A stretch of DNA of 64,000 nucleotides from Cyclonatronum proteinivorum (GCF_003353065.1 NZ_CP027806.1:2004501-2068500), one strand, 5' to 3'; numbered from the stretch's first letter, positions 1-8,987 are shown. Notes: generated by a model not told the origin, from the sequence alone. Made by a program: numbers and translations.

Positions 1-1613
1 CGCAGGGTTTTAAGGGAGTTGATGAGCTTGATGTTGTCGCGCTGATGCAGGCCGATGCTTGGCTCGTCCAGAATGTAGAGCACCCCGACAAGCTGCGTGC
101 CGATCTGCGTCGCAAGCCGGATGCGCTGTGCTTCGCCCCCGCTGAGGGTCTGCGCTTCGCGGTCGAGGGTGAGGTAGTTCAGCCCTACGTTTAACAGAAA
201 ATCGAGACGGTCGCGGATTTCTTTGATAACCTGCGAGCCGATCAGCCGCTGCCGGTCGGTGAGTTCAAGCCGGTCGATGGTGTACCGCAGCTCTGCGATG
301 TCGAGTTGCACGAGGTCGGCGATGGTATGCTCGCCCAATTTGTAAGAGAGCGCTTCTTTGTTGAGACGTCCGCCCCCGCAGGCAGCGCATTTCACCTTAT
401 TCATGAAAGCTTCGGCTTTCTTTTTTTGGCCTTTGGTGCTGCCTTCACTGAAGGATTCGCGCACCATAGCCGCAAGGCCTTCAAACTTTTGCTTGTAGAA
501 GACGTCGCCGTCGCCAAAGTTGTACTTCACTTTGTAAGTCTTATTCCCGCTGCCATAGAAAAGCACGTTCAGTACCGGAGCCGGAATTTCACTGAAAGGG
601 GTGTCAAGACCGAAGCCGGCTTCTTCGAGCACCGCTTCGATTTGTTTGAAGGCGAAGTTGGTTTTGGGCGTCCCGAGAAAGCGGATGGCGCCCTGATTCA
701 CTGAAAGGGAGTGATTGGGTATGACGAGATCGGGATCGACATCGTAGTCGTAGCCGAGACCGTCGCAGGTCGGGCAGGCGCCGTAGGGGGAGTTGAAGGA
801 AAACAGGTTGGGCGCCGGATCTTCGTAGGCAAGGCCGCTTTCGGCGTCGAAGAGCTTCATCGAATAGAGCTGGTCTCGGGCGGATTCGCCCCCGCTTTCA
901 GGGATGTGCAAAATCACGTTGCCGTCGGCCATTTGCAGCGCGGTTTCGACAGACTGCGCGATGCGAGTGCGGCTGTTTTCGGTCACGACAAAGCGGTCGA
1001 TGACCACATCTATATTATGCGTCTTGTAGCGGTCGAGCTTCATGTCCGGCGCGAGTTCCAGAAACTTCCCGTTCACCCGCACGCGGATGTAGCCCTGTTT
1101 CAGGGTTTGCTCGAAGAGCTCGCGGTAATGCCCTTTGCGGCCGCGCACGACCGGCGCAAGGCAGTAGGCCTTCGTTTTTTCGGGCAGCTGCATGATGGTA
1201 TCCACAACCTGATCGGTGGTTTGCTTCTGCATTTTGTTGCCGCTCAGGTAGGAGTAGGGGATGCCGACCCGGGCGTAGAGCAGGCGCAGGTAGTCGTAAA
1301 TCTCAGTTACGGTGCCGACCGTTGAGCGCGGATTCCGGTTGGTCGTTTTCTGATCGATGGAAATCACCGGGGAAAGCCCGTCGATGAAATCCACATCAGG
1401 ACGCTCCATCATCCCTAAAAACTGCCGCGCGTAGGCCGAGAGCGACTCCATGAAGCGGCGCTGCCCTTCGGCATAGATGGTGTCGAAAGCGAGAGAAGAC
1501 TTTCCCGAACCGGAAAGTCCGGTAATGACGACGAGCTGTTCGCGGGGAATGTCGATGTCGATTTTTTTCAGGTTATGCTCGCGGGCGCCGCGTACGATAA
1601 TGGACGAATACAA
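1..1613 (-). CDS. uvrA: UvrABC excinuclease subunit A (partial, C-terminal part beyond window)
   Basis: Damage-recognition ATPase of nucleotide excision repair. Reading the minus strand gives about 537 residues of the N-terminal part. Visible motifs are the first Walker A ([14 protein letters not shown] near residue 30), the zinc-module segment [16 protein letters not shown], a second cysteine pair in [17 protein letters not shown], the ABC signature [18 protein letters not shown] and the Walker B region [15 protein letters not shown], which runs off the window at base 1. Full UvrA is about 940 residues, so the second ATPase half lies outside. No ATG is available before the conserved [11 protein letters not shown] segment. 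The likeliest start is TTG at 1613, with an unstarted in-frame extension further upstream. A TATCTTTG promoter-like box lies about 100 bases upstream. Identification is certain; the start codon is not. Confidence 0.95.
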   Translation of the reverse strand, partial: MYSSIIVRGAREHNLKKIDIDIPREQLVVITGLSGSGKSSLAFDTIYAEGQRRFMESLSAYARQFLGMMERPDVDFIDGLSPVISIDQKTTNRNPRSTVGTVTEIYDYLRLLYARVGIPYSYLSGNKMQKQTTDQVVDTIMQLPEKTKAYCLAPVVRGRKGHYRELFEQTLKQGYIRVRVNGKFLELAPDMKLDRYKTHNIDVVIDRFVVTENSRTRIAQSVETALQMADGNVILHIPESGGESARDQLYSMKLFDAESGLAYEDPAPNLFSFNSPYGACPTCDGLGYDYDVDPDLVIPNHSLSVNQGAIRFLGTPKTNFAFKQIEAVLEEAGFGLDTPFSEIPAPVLNVLFYGSGNKTYKVKYNFGDGDVFYKQKFEGLAAMVRESFSEGSTKGQKKKAEAFMNKVKCAACGGGRLNKEALSYKLGEHTIADLVQLDIAELRYTIDRLELTDRQRLIGSQVIKEIRDRLDFLLNVGLNYLTLDREAQTLSGGEAQRIRLATQIGTQLVGVLYILDEPSIGLHQRDNIKLINSLKTL

Positions 1614-1711
1614 AATGTGTTTTTTTGGGATGGGTTTGGGATTGCACCGAAAGGCTTTTCGATAAACTAGGCTGAGCCACAATAGCTTCAGGTTCTGCAA
1701 AAGACCAATCC

Positions 1712-1719
1712 CAAAGATA
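1712..1719 (-). promoter_or_regulatory. candidate Bacteroidota-type -7 box upstream of uvrA
   Basis: On the minus strand this reads TATCTTTG, matching the TAnnTTTG -7 consensus known for Bacteroidota primary sigma factors. It lies about 100 bases 5' of the presumed uvrA start in the 307-base gap between uvrA and the DAHP synthase gene. No convincing -33 TTG was identified. The rest of that gap (1614-1920) shows no gene or hairpin that I can support. Confidence 0.4.
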
Positions 1720-1920
1720 AGGTTTCCTGCATTAACATAGTTCCGCTTTCCCCTGCGGTTACGGTTACCGCGCTAAATCATGCAGCATGAATTAAGAGAA
1801 GTAATTACGCCCCGAAAACCTTATTTTAGCGCCCTTTATACTAAGACCTGCCGTCTTTAAACAAGCTTTTTACTGATACTCAATTTTCTGCCTGACTTAT
1901 AGGACGTACATTTTTTGCTC

Positions 1921-3327
1921 ATGCATTCAACCGATACACATCAAAAAAAGGCTGCACCAGCAGCTGCAGCACCAACAACGGACTGGAACCCCCTAAGCTG
2001 GAAAAACTTCCCGATACGTCAGCTGCCGGATTATCCCGATCAGCAGGCGCTGGAAGAAGCCTTTCAGCAGCTCAAACAGCTGCCGCCATTGGTTAACTCC
2101 TGGGAAATCGACGCCCTGAAGGGCAAGCTTGCCAAAGCTTCCCGGGGTGAAATGTTTTTGTTGCAGGGCGGCGATTGTGCCGAAACCTTCGATCACTGCA
2201 ACGACGCGCATATTGTGAAGCTTCTCAAAGTATTGTTGCAAATGAGCTTCATTATGGTGCACGAAATGAATATTCCGGTGATCCGGCTGGGGCGGATGGC
2301 CGGGCAGTACGCCAAGCCGCGATCCAAACCAACCGAGCGCGTTGATGATGTGGAGTACCCGATCTACCGCGGTGATGTGGTAAATGCTTTCGAAGTCGAT
2401 ACCGAACTGCGCAAGCCATCCCCGCAGCGCCTTGTGGAAGCCTACCATAAATCTGGCCTGACGCTCAATTTTGTGCGCTCGCTCACCGAAGGCAGCGGCT
2501 TCGCGGATCTGCACCATCCGGAGTATTGGGAGCTGAATTTCATGAAGAAGAACAAGTTTTATGATGAGTACGCCAAAATGGTGAACTCCATCACCAGCGC
2601 GATTCGCTTCATGGAAGGCATTTTACCAGCTGAGCTCGTGAACCTGCGTCAGGTCGAAATGTTCACAAGTCACGAAGCCCTGAACCTGTACTACGACGCC
2701 GCACAGACCCGCCGCTCGCCGCACAAGGATGGCTGGTACAACATGAGCACGCACCTGCCGTGGATTGGCAACCGCACCCGCGATCCCAAAGAAGCGCATG
2801 TGGAGTATTTCCGGGGTATCAAAAATCCGGTTGGCATTAAAGTCGGCCCGCCCTACGATCTCGATGAAATTGCGGATTTGGTCCAAATGCTGAATCCTTC
2901 AAATGAAGAAGGAAAAATTACCCTCATCACCCGTTTTGGCCGCAAAACGGTAGAGACCGAGCTGCCCAAGCTGATTGATAAAATTGAGCGCAAAGGCCTG
3001 AATGTGCTTTGGAGCGCCGACCCCATGCACGGCAATACCTTTGCAACCGACAGCGGAATCAAGACGCGGGCTTTTGATGACATCATCGAAGAAATTCGGA
3101 AGAGCTTCGCGATTCACCGGGAGATGGGCACCATTCTCGGCGGGGTGCACCTTGAGATGACGGGGGAAGACGTCACGGAGTGTGTCGGCGGCGCCAACGG
3201 CCTCAGCGCACAGGGCCTGAGCACCAACTATCAGAGCTATTGCGACCCGCGCCTCAACTATGAGCAGAGTCTGGAGCTGGCCTTCATGATTTCACGAGAG
3301 TGGAAGGCAGGCCAGAAGAAAAAGTAG
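1921..3327 (+). CDS. 3-deoxy-7-phosphoheptulonate (DAHP) synthase, class II
   Basis: First committed enzyme of the shikimate pathway, condensing phosphoenolpyruvate and erythrose 4-phosphate. The 468-residue protein has the features of the plant/actinobacterial class II family: the N-terminal TDWNPLSWKNFP segment, FLLQGGDCAETF (metal-binding Cys), RLGRMAGQYAKPRSKPTE, HLPWIGNRTR, KVGPPYDLDEI, WSADPMHGNTF and GGVHLEMTGEDVTECVGG. An in-frame TTG lies at 1915, but ATG 1921 is the simpler start. The N-terminus carries an Ala/Pro-rich stretch before the conserved core. The gene stands alone; chorismate-using pabC and pabB lie 1.4 kb downstream on the same strand. A strong hairpin follows the stop codon. 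Confidence 0.96.
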   Translation: MHSTDTHQKKAAPAAAAPTTDWNPLSWKNFPIRQLPDYPDQQALEEAFQQLKQLPPLVNSWEIDALKGKLAKASRGEMFLLQGGDCAETFDHCNDAHIVKLLKVLLQMSFIMVHEMNIPVIRLGRMAGQYAKPRSKPTERVDDVEYPIYRGDVVNAFEVDTELRKPSPQRLVEAYHKSGLTLNFVRSLTEGSGFADLHHPEYWELNFMKKNKFYDEYAKMVNSITSAIRFMEGILPAELVNLRQVEMFTSHEALNLYYDAAQTRRSPHKDGWYNMSTHLPWIGNRTRDPKEAHVEYFRGIKNPVGIKVGPPYDLDEIADLVQMLNPSNEEGKITLITRFGRKTVETELPKLIDKIERKGLNVLWSADPMHGNTFATDSGIKTRAFDDIIEEIRKSFAIHREMGTILGGVHLEMTGEDVTECVGGANGLSAQGLSTNYQSYCDPRLNYEQSLELAFMISREWKAGQKKK

Positions 3328-3362
3328 GCAGCAGTAGCAGCACCAGCAGTAAAGCAGTTTTT

Positions 3363-3400
3363 GTCAGGCCGCGGCTGACCTTTCGTCACCGCGGCCTGAC
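3363..3400. other. perfect 12-bp hairpin 3' of DAHP synthase, without U-tract
   Basis: GTCAGGCCGCGG (3363-3374) is exactly complementary to CCGCGGCCTGAC (3389-3400). The loop can pair further (TGAC/GTCA), leaving a 5-base tip. It has no T-run downstream on either strand, so it is not a canonical intrinsic terminator. It could be an mRNA 3'-end stabiliser or a factor-dependent stop signal. Confidence 0.6.
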
Positions 3401-3572
3401 GTGTATTCAGGGGGGCTGAAAAGCTTGCAGACGCGCGCTGACAAGCCGTAAGCGGGATAAAATCAAATTGTCAGTTGGCATTGGGCCGGAAGGAGTGGCA
3501 CAGGCTTTGCCTTTTCTTAGGTGAAATTGAAACTCAAAAAAATCACAAATAACCTTTAAAAGGAGAATTGCC

Positions 3573-4019
3573 ATGACACTCGTAAGATTCCGCAACGATC
3601 ATAACACTGACAACATGATCCCAAGAACCTTTTCTGAAATGCTCGACACTTTCTTCGACACCGCAAACGCAACCCGCGCCATTGACCGCAACGGTATGTT
3701 CCATCCCGGCGTCGATATTGTAGAGCATGACAATAAGTTCGAGATTCAGGTCACCCTGCCGGGGCTGAAGAAAGAAGAAATCAACATCGAACTCGAAGAC
3801 AATACCCTAACCATCAGCGGTGAGCGCCGTTACGAAAACGAAGACAAAACCAAGAAGTATCACCTCGTTGAAACCCGCTACGGCAAGTTCACCCGCTCTT
3901 TCACCCTGCCGCGCAACATCAACCGCGACAGCATTCAGGCCGCCATGCAGGACGGTATCCTGAGCGTAACCATCGACAAGAGCGAAGAAGCCGTAAGCCG
4001 CAAAATCGAAATCGGATAA
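3573..4019 (+). CDS. Hsp20/alpha-crystallin family small heat-shock protein
   Basis: ATP-independent holdase chaperone of the cytoplasm, 148 residues. The alpha-crystallin domain runs from about residue 45 (PGVDIVEHDNKFEIQVTLPG) through LEDNTLTISGERRYE and the FTLPRNINRDSIQAAMQDGILSVTI beta strands. The C-terminus carries the I-x-I oligomerisation motif as IEI. A good Shine-Dalgarno (AAAAGGAGAATTGCC) precedes ATG 3573, which is unusually clear for this window. A strong intrinsic terminator follows, so the gene is monocistronic. Heat or stress induction is expected for the family, but I see no CIRCE or ROSE-type element. Confidence 0.95.
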   Translation: MTLVRFRNDHNTDNMIPRTFSEMLDTFFDTANATRAIDRNGMFHPGVDIVEHDNKFEIQVTLPGLKKEEINIELEDNTLTISGERRYENEDKTKKYHLVETRYGKFTRSFTLPRNINRDSIQAAMQDGILSVTIDKSEEAVSRKIEIG

Positions 4020-4057
4020 GCTTCACCGCTGAAATTAAAAACAGGGTAATACCCATC

Positions 4058-4099
4058 AAAGGCCGGTCTGCCAGGTGCAGGCCGGCCTTTTGTTTTTTT
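4058..4099 (+). terminator. intrinsic terminator of the hsp20 gene
   Basis: AAAGGCCGG (4058-4066) pairs with CCGGCCTTT (4082-4090), with inner pairing CTGC/GCAG, followed by a T-rich run to 4099. This is a canonical Rho-independent terminator about 40 bases after the stop codon. Confidence 0.9.
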
Positions 4100-4222
4100 G
4101 GCTTGGGGATGATGATATTTTTCTTGGACCATCCATTTTCAGCCCAATAAAGAAACTTCTGATGGGATTCAGCGGGTCATCCGGCTTAATGATGTTTTCA
4201 CCCGCACTGCCTATATTGCGAC

Positions 4223-4768
4223 ATGCGACTTGATCAAAAATATTTTATTCCGTTTATGCTGGTTGTGGCCGGCATTTGTGTGGTGCTCATCATTTATTTT
4301 AACCTGCGCTTCATGGGCTCGCAGCAGCAGCGATTTGCCGAGCGCGTGGGCGACGGGCAGGAACATCTTGAGCAGCGCTACCCCGCAATTTTTGAAAGCG
4401 GCAGCATTACGCCCGCTGAACTAAGCGGAGAGCAGCCCCTCATTCTGTTATTCTGGGCTTCATGGTCAGGACGCGCCGATGAAGCGCAGCAGGATTTGTT
4501 CCGCCGCATTCAGACCCACGGCTCGGAAGCGGTCGTAATATCGGCAGCGGTTAAAGACGACGCCGGGCACATCCGCGAAATCAAAGAAGCGCACGGCTTA
4601 CCGTTTATTTTTGTGGATGGCACCGAACATTATAATGAAGTGCGTCTGCCCGGTCTGCCGAGCTTGCTGGCTTTTCGGCCCGATGGCAGCCTGTTCGGCT
4701 CACGACTGGGATTTTCCGGTCCTGAAGACTACGACTTTCTCGATGCACTACTGAGCACGGAACCCTGA
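4223..4768 (+). CDS. membrane-anchored thioredoxin-like protein lacking the CXXC pair
   Basis: The 181-residue protein has one N-terminal transmembrane segment (residues about 9-30, FMLVVAGICVVLIIYF) and a thioredoxin-like domain at about 70-175. The strand-loop that normally holds the redox site reads FWASWSGRADEA where TlpA/ResA proteins have FWATWCGPC. Both active-site cysteines are therefore replaced (Ser and Ala) and the protein cannot do thiol-disulfide exchange there. The cis-Pro region is kept (LPGLPSLLAF). The stop codon overlaps the pabC start (TGATG), so the gene is co-translated with pabC and pabB. Its role is unknown; a binding or scaffold function is an inference. Confidence 0.75.
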   Translation: MRLDQKYFIPFMLVVAGICVVLIIYFNLRFMGSQQQRFAERVGDGQEHLEQRYPAIFESGSITPAELSGEQPLILLFWASWSGRADEAQQDLFRRIQTHGSEAVVISAAVKDDAGHIREIKEAHGLPFIFVDGTEHYNEVRLPGLPSLLAFRPDGSLFGSRLGFSGPEDYDFLDALLSTEP

Positions 4769-5649
4769 TGGCGCAGCCGGCAGTGTTCAACCGAAAGCTG
4801 GTTTCGCGGGAAGAAGCCGTCCTCCCGGCTGATGCGCGGGCCCTTGCCCTTGGCGAAGCCTGTTTTGAAACCTTACGCGTGTATCCCGGTGGAAAAGTGC
4901 TCGGATTCCGGCAGCACCTCGACCGGCTGATGCGCGGACTCACGCAGCTCGGCTTTGATCCGCAGTATCACGCGCAGGCATTCCATCCCGATACCGCCGC
5001 CGCCGAACTCCTGCAGCTGATTGATCAGTGCGGACTTAGCGAAACTGGGGCGCGCGTTAGGATTCAGGCCGGACGCGCAGACTGCAGCGGCATTCGCGCA
5101 GACGCACCGCCGGTCTTTTTTTGTATGATGATGGCAGCCGCCTTCGAACCGCAAAGCCGGGCCGTAGCCCTGCATGCGGGGGACTTTCGCCGCATACCGC
5201 CCGACGCATGGGATGCCTCCGTAAAATGGAGTTTTTATCAGCCTGCGGTACAGGCACTACGTACGGCGCATAACGCGGGCTTCGACGATACGCTGTTTTG
5301 GGATGCGGCCGGTAACCTGGCTTGCGGGGCGCTGTCGAACATTTTTCTGATCAGCGGAAGCGCGGTATCTACACCATCCCTGGAAAGCGGCGCCCTGCAC
5401 GGCATTACGCGCGGCCTGATCTGTGAAGCCCTCGCTGATGCAGGCATTCCGGTGCAGGAACGCCATCACAGTCCTGCGGATGTACAATCGGCTGAAGCCC
5501 TTTTCCTTACAAGCTCCCTGCGCGAAATTGCGCCGGTTGCGCGGCTTGGTAAGCGCAAAAAAGCGGTGAATCATCCCATGCTGCAGCGTGTTTGCACGGT
5601 CTTTGAAACCTACCGAAACCAAAACCTCAACCCCCTGCACAAGCTGTAA
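4768..5649 (+). CDS. pabC: class IV aminotransferase-fold enzyme, probable 4-amino-4-deoxychorismate lyase
   Basis: PLP enzyme expected to release pyruvate from aminodeoxychorismate to give p-aminobenzoate for folate. The 293-residue protein shows ALGEACFETLRVYPGG at the N-terminus, the PLP lysine in WDASVKWSFYQPA, and a C-terminal half with TPSLESGALHGITR and LFLTSSLREIAPV. It sits in TAATG overlap with pabB, the usual partner. The segment LACGALSNIF occupies the place of the family's VECCAANLF or ETSRSNIF motif, so the glutamate that contacts the PLP pyridine nitrogen appears to be replaced. A class IV aminotransferase of other specificity is possible, but the linkage favours PabC. Confidence 0.82.
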   Translation: MAQPAVFNRKLVSREEAVLPADARALALGEACFETLRVYPGGKVLGFRQHLDRLMRGLTQLGFDPQYHAQAFHPDTAAAELLQLIDQCGLSETGARVRIQAGRADCSGIRADAPPVFFCMMMAAAFEPQSRAVALHAGDFRRIPPDAWDASVKWSFYQPAVQALRTAHNAGFDDTLFWDAAGNLACGALSNIFLISGSAVSTPSLESGALHGITRGLICEALADAGIPVQERHHSPADVQSAEALFLTSSLREIAPVARLGKRKKAVNHPMLQRVCTVFETYRNQNLNPLHKL

Positions 5650-6962
5650 TGCCGCACTTCATAGCTCCGGCGCATTTCGACGCGCTCATCCGCCGACTCA
5701 GCGGGCAGATGCCGGTCGTGATGCTGGAAACACAGCAAAACGGGGATGCGCTGGTTGCGGCAGGCGCCCGCGCTATCCTGCAGTGCCGGGATCACACAGC
5801 GACTTTTCATAAGGCCTCAGGTGCCATCACCCGAAAAAAACAAAACCCCTGGCACGCCCTGCACGACTTCCGGTCGGAATGGTCCGGGCAGTGGATGTTC
5901 GGCTATCTCGGCTATGATCTCAAAAACGGACTTGAGCGGCTGCATTCCGCGAATCCCGACCCGGTCAGCGCACCGGATTTGTGGCTGATGGTGCCTGAAC
6001 GGGTGCTGCGTTACGCCGCCGGTAGCGGCACGCTGGACGTGACGGAAGGACCGGAGCTGCCCGAAACCTGGCTTGCTCCCCCGACAAACTTGTGCGCAAC
6101 AGCGGATGCGTTTCGTTTTGAAATTGAAACAGGAACGGAGACAGATCGGGCGCGCTATCTTGACATCATCCGGCAGGCACAGCGGGCCATTTTTGAAGGG
6201 GATTATTACGAAATCAATCTCAGTCGACAGCTATCCGGTACCTATGAAGGCGATCCGTTCGCGCTGTATGCTGCAATGCGCGCGCGTGGACCGGTACCAT
6301 TCGGGGCCTGGCTCGCATTCGGCGATTTTCGGGTATGCTGCGCTTCCCCCGAGCGCTTTCTTAAACGAGCCGGGAACCGGCTGATTTCAGAGCCAATCAA
6401 GGGTACGGCCCCCGTTGCCGCTTCCGATGCTGAGAATGCACAAATTGCAGCCGCGCTCCTGGCTTCGGAGAAAAACCGCGCAGAAAATCTCATGGTTGTG
6501 GACCTGGTGCGCCATGATTTCAGCGCCGTTTGTGCGGCAGGCAGTGTGCAGGTACCGGAGCTGTTCGCCATCAAAAAATTCGGTACGGTCCATCAGATGA
6601 TTTCTACCGTGACGGGCGAGCTGCGATCAGGCGTCAGCTCAGTTGAAGCCCTTGCGGCCTGTTTCCCCATGGGCTCCATGACGGGCGCCCCCAAAATCAG
6701 TGCAATGCGGGATATTGAAAAGCTGGAGACATACCGCCGGGGTATTTACAGCGGGGCCATCGGTTACATCAGTCCGGAAGATGATTTCGATTTCAATGTG
6801 GTGATTCGTACGGCCATCTGTCGCAACGGACGGCTCTTTTACGCAACAGGTGGCGCGATTACCGCTGACTCCGAACCCGCTGAAGAGTGGGATGAGACGC
6901 TGGTTAAAAGCCGGGCGCTCACCCAAGCCGCTGTTTCCGCAACAGCGCTCCAAAAGCGATAA
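5649..6962 (+). CDS. pabB: aminodeoxychorismate synthase component I
   Basis: Chorismate-binding enzyme that aminates chorismate to aminodeoxychorismate with a PabA glutaminase. The 437-residue protein has the N-terminal GYLGYDLKNGLE segment and the catalytic block YYEINLSRQL, SPERFL, EPIKGTAPVA (the PabB-type lysine; TrpE has PIAGT), KNRAENLMVVDLVRHD, GSMTGAPKISAMRDIE and GGAITADSEPAEEWDET. The start overlaps the pabC stop (TAATG). No pabA/trpG is in the window, so the amidotransferase subunit must be elsewhere or shared with TrpG. Confidence 0.92.
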   Translation: MPHFIAPAHFDALIRRLSGQMPVVMLETQQNGDALVAAGARAILQCRDHTATFHKASGAITRKKQNPWHALHDFRSEWSGQWMFGYLGYDLKNGLERLHSANPDPVSAPDLWLMVPERVLRYAAGSGTLDVTEGPELPETWLAPPTNLCATADAFRFEIETGTETDRARYLDIIRQAQRAIFEGDYYEINLSRQLSGTYEGDPFALYAAMRARGPVPFGAWLAFGDFRVCCASPERFLKRAGNRLISEPIKGTAPVAASDAENAQIAAALLASEKNRAENLMVVDLVRHDFSAVCAAGSVQVPELFAIKKFGTVHQMISTVTGELRSGVSSVEALAACFPMGSMTGAPKISAMRDIEKLETYRRGIYSGAIGYISPEDDFDFNVVIRTAICRNGRLFYATGGAITADSEPAEEWDETLVKSRALTQAAVSATALQKR

Positions 6963-7097
6963 GTCATTTTGTGATCAGTACCTTTTCGCTGAATTAAATA
7001 GGAAAGCTTTTAGTTTTAACAGGGCAGAAGCTACAGGCGCAGCTTGGTGAAGTGGTCCATCTGCGCGTAAATCCAAATTGAAAAAAAGGCATATACT

Positions 7098-8600
7098 ATG
7101 GATACAAGCGCCAAAACGCTTGGACAACTCAAAGCTACCGGCTGGCAGCCCAAATCAGTTAAAGAAGAAATCAGAAACAATCTGATGACAGCCCTGAAGA
7201 ACAAGGATACGCTTTTTGAAGGCATAAAAGGCTACGAAAAAACGGTTATTCCGCAGCTTCAGCACGCCTTACTTTCCAGGCATGATTTTATTCTTCTTGG
7301 TCTGCGGGGGCAAGCTAAAACCCGACTAATCCGCATGATTCCGCAACTCCTTGACCCGTTCATGCCCGTTGTGGAAGGCTCTGAACTCATGGACGATCCC
7401 TTTGCGCCCATTTCCCCCTTCGCCAAAAACCTTGTGGCAGAAAGGGGAGATGAAACCCCGATTACGTGGGTGCCAAGGCAGCACCGGTTTGCGGAAAAGC
7501 TTGCCACCCCCGATACAAGCGTAGCCGATCTCATCGGAGACGTTGACCCGATCAAAGCCGCAACCGAAAAGCGCACGCTTGCCGACGAGCTTGTCATCAA
7601 CTACGGTCTGATTCCGCGTATGAACCGCGGCGTTTTTGCCATCAACGAATTACCAGATCTGCAACCGCGCATTCAGGTAGCCTTGCTCAACATCATGCAG
7701 GAGCGCGATATACAAATCCGCGGTTTCAACATCCGTATCCCCCTTGACGTGCTCATGGTGTTTACTGCCAACCCGGAAGATTATACGAACCGGGGCAACA
7801 TCATCACCCCGCTCAAAGACCGGATTGATTCTCAGATCATCACGCACTATCCTAAATCCATTGATGTGGGTGTGGAAATTACAGGGCAGGAAGCCTGGGT
7901 TTCCCGTAACGGGAGCGCGACAAACATCCCGTACTTTGTGCGCGAAATTGTGGAACAAGTTGCTTTTGAAGCCCGCAAGTCAGAGTTTGTGGATCAAAAA
8001 AGCGGGGTGTCGGCGCGCATGTCCATCACAGCCATGGAACAGCTTGTTTCCGCTGCGGAGCGTCGGAGTATTCTCACCGGTGAACCCGTTTCAGTTCGGA
8101 TCAGCGATCTGTATCACATGGTTCCGGCCCTGACCGGGAAGCTTGAGCTTGTGTATGAAGGCGAACAGGAAGGTGCTGTGAATGTGGCCAAAGTGCTGAT
8201 TGGTAAAGCCGTCAACACCATTTTCAAAAAGTATTTCCCGGATCCGCAGAACAGAAAGCAAAGCGGTGCGGCCTTTCAGTCGGTGCTGCAGTGGTTTGGA
8301 AAGGGTGGAAAGGTAGAGCTTGCCGACGATTTGCCGCAGGCTGCGTATCAGCAAAGGCTTGCTGCCGTGGATGGACTCGAGGATTTGGTGCGCAAGCAGG
8401 TGAAACCATCTGCCGCAAGCGAGGCCTTCATTTTTATGGATTTCGTGCTCGATGCCCTTCATCAGAATTCAATGCTTGGACGGGAAGACCTTGACCTGAA
8501 CATGACCTACAGCGATATGGTGGGCAGTATGCTCGGTTCGCTTGGCAAGTTCGGGGACGATGATGCCGATGACAATGATGATCCGGCGCAGTATTTCTGA
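7098..8600 (+). CDS. Mg-chelatase/MoxR-like AAA+ ATPase
   Basis: The 500-residue AAA+ protein resembles ChlI/BchI- and MoxR-type ATPases that act with a von Willebrand A partner as chaperone or metal-insertion machines. Walker A is GLRGQAKT (about residue 68). The Walker B region is GVFAINELPDLQPRIQVALL, where Asn-Glu replaces the usual Asp-Glu. Sensor 1 is VFTANPEDYTNRG and the arginine-finger region is ITPLKDRIDSQI. The C-terminal 150 residues form a helical extension ending in an acidic tail (DDDADDNDDP). No VWA-domain gene is adjacent, which is unusual for the class. Its client is unknown. Confidence 0.8.
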   Translation: MDTSAKTLGQLKATGWQPKSVKEEIRNNLMTALKNKDTLFEGIKGYEKTVIPQLQHALLSRHDFILLGLRGQAKTRLIRMIPQLLDPFMPVVEGSELMDDPFAPISPFAKNLVAERGDETPITWVPRQHRFAEKLATPDTSVADLIGDVDPIKAATEKRTLADELVINYGLIPRMNRGVFAINELPDLQPRIQVALLNIMQERDIQIRGFNIRIPLDVLMVFTANPEDYTNRGNIITPLKDRIDSQIITHYPKSIDVGVEITGQEAWVSRNGSATNIPYFVREIVEQVAFEARKSEFVDQKSGVSARMSITAMEQLVSAAERRSILTGEPVSVRISDLYHMVPALTGKLELVYEGEQEGAVNVAKVLIGKAVNTIFKKYFPDPQNRKQSGAAFQSVLQWFGKGGKVELADDLPQAAYQQRLAAVDGLEDLVRKQVKPSAASEAFIFMDFVLDALHQNSMLGREDLDLNMTYSDMVGSMLGSLGKFGDDDADDNDDPAQYF

Positions 8601-8661
8601 CGGGTCATGCCGATTGCTTCGCAGCATAAAAGCTTGCGTTGCAACTCAGCTTAAACTTGCC

Positions 8662-8669
8662 TATCTTTC
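8662..8669 (+). promoter_or_regulatory. candidate -7 box for rpmE
   Basis: TATCTTTC is close to TAnnTTTG. A TTG at 8639-8641 lies 20 bases upstream, a spacing that fits the Bacteroidota -33/-7 layout. It is 40 bases before the L31 start codon. Confidence 0.4.
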
Positions 8670-8708
8670 GAATCTGTTTACAATTAGCCAAGCAACGAAT
8701 AGTTCATC

Positions 8709-8927
8709 ATGCCCAAAAAAGATATACATCCCGAATACAACGAAGTCACGATTGTGATGAGTGATGGTTCTGAGTTTGTAACCCGCAGCACTATGAAGAC
8801 CAAAGATGGTACTTACCGCGCTGAGGTTGACTCCAAAAATCACCCTTTTTACAACGAAAATCTGAAAATGATTACTGCAACCGGCCGTGTTGATAAGTTC
8901 AACAAGCGCTATGGCAAGAAATCATAA
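8709..8927 (+). CDS. rpmE: 50S ribosomal protein L31 (zinc-free type)
   Basis: The 72-residue protein begins with the family's MPKKDIHPEYNEVTIVMSDG and ends with the basic FNKRYGKK tail. No cysteines are present, so it belongs to the C-minus group that binds no zinc. It is the only L31 gene in the window, so whether a zinc-binding paralogue exists elsewhere cannot be told. The gene has its own promoter-like box upstream and an intrinsic terminator directly downstream. Confidence 0.93.
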   Translation: MPKKDIHPEYNEVTIVMSDGSEFVTRSTMKTKDGTYRAEVDSKNHPFYNENLKMITATGRVDKFNKRYGKKS

Positions 8928-8951
8928 GTCAGACCCGTCAGGTTTTTCCAT

Positions 8952-8987
8952 AAGGCGATACTCTTTCTGAGGGTCTCGCCTTTTTTT
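8952..8987 (+). terminator. intrinsic terminator of rpmE
   Basis: AAGGCGA (8952-8958) pairs with TCGCCTT (8976-8982), followed by a run of seven T residues. It lies 25 bases after the stop codon. Confidence 0.9.

Noticed and set aside
306-1665. Plus-strand open frames of 132, 204 and 62 codons
   Set aside because: They are antisense shadows of uvrA, whose motifs are clear on the minus strand.
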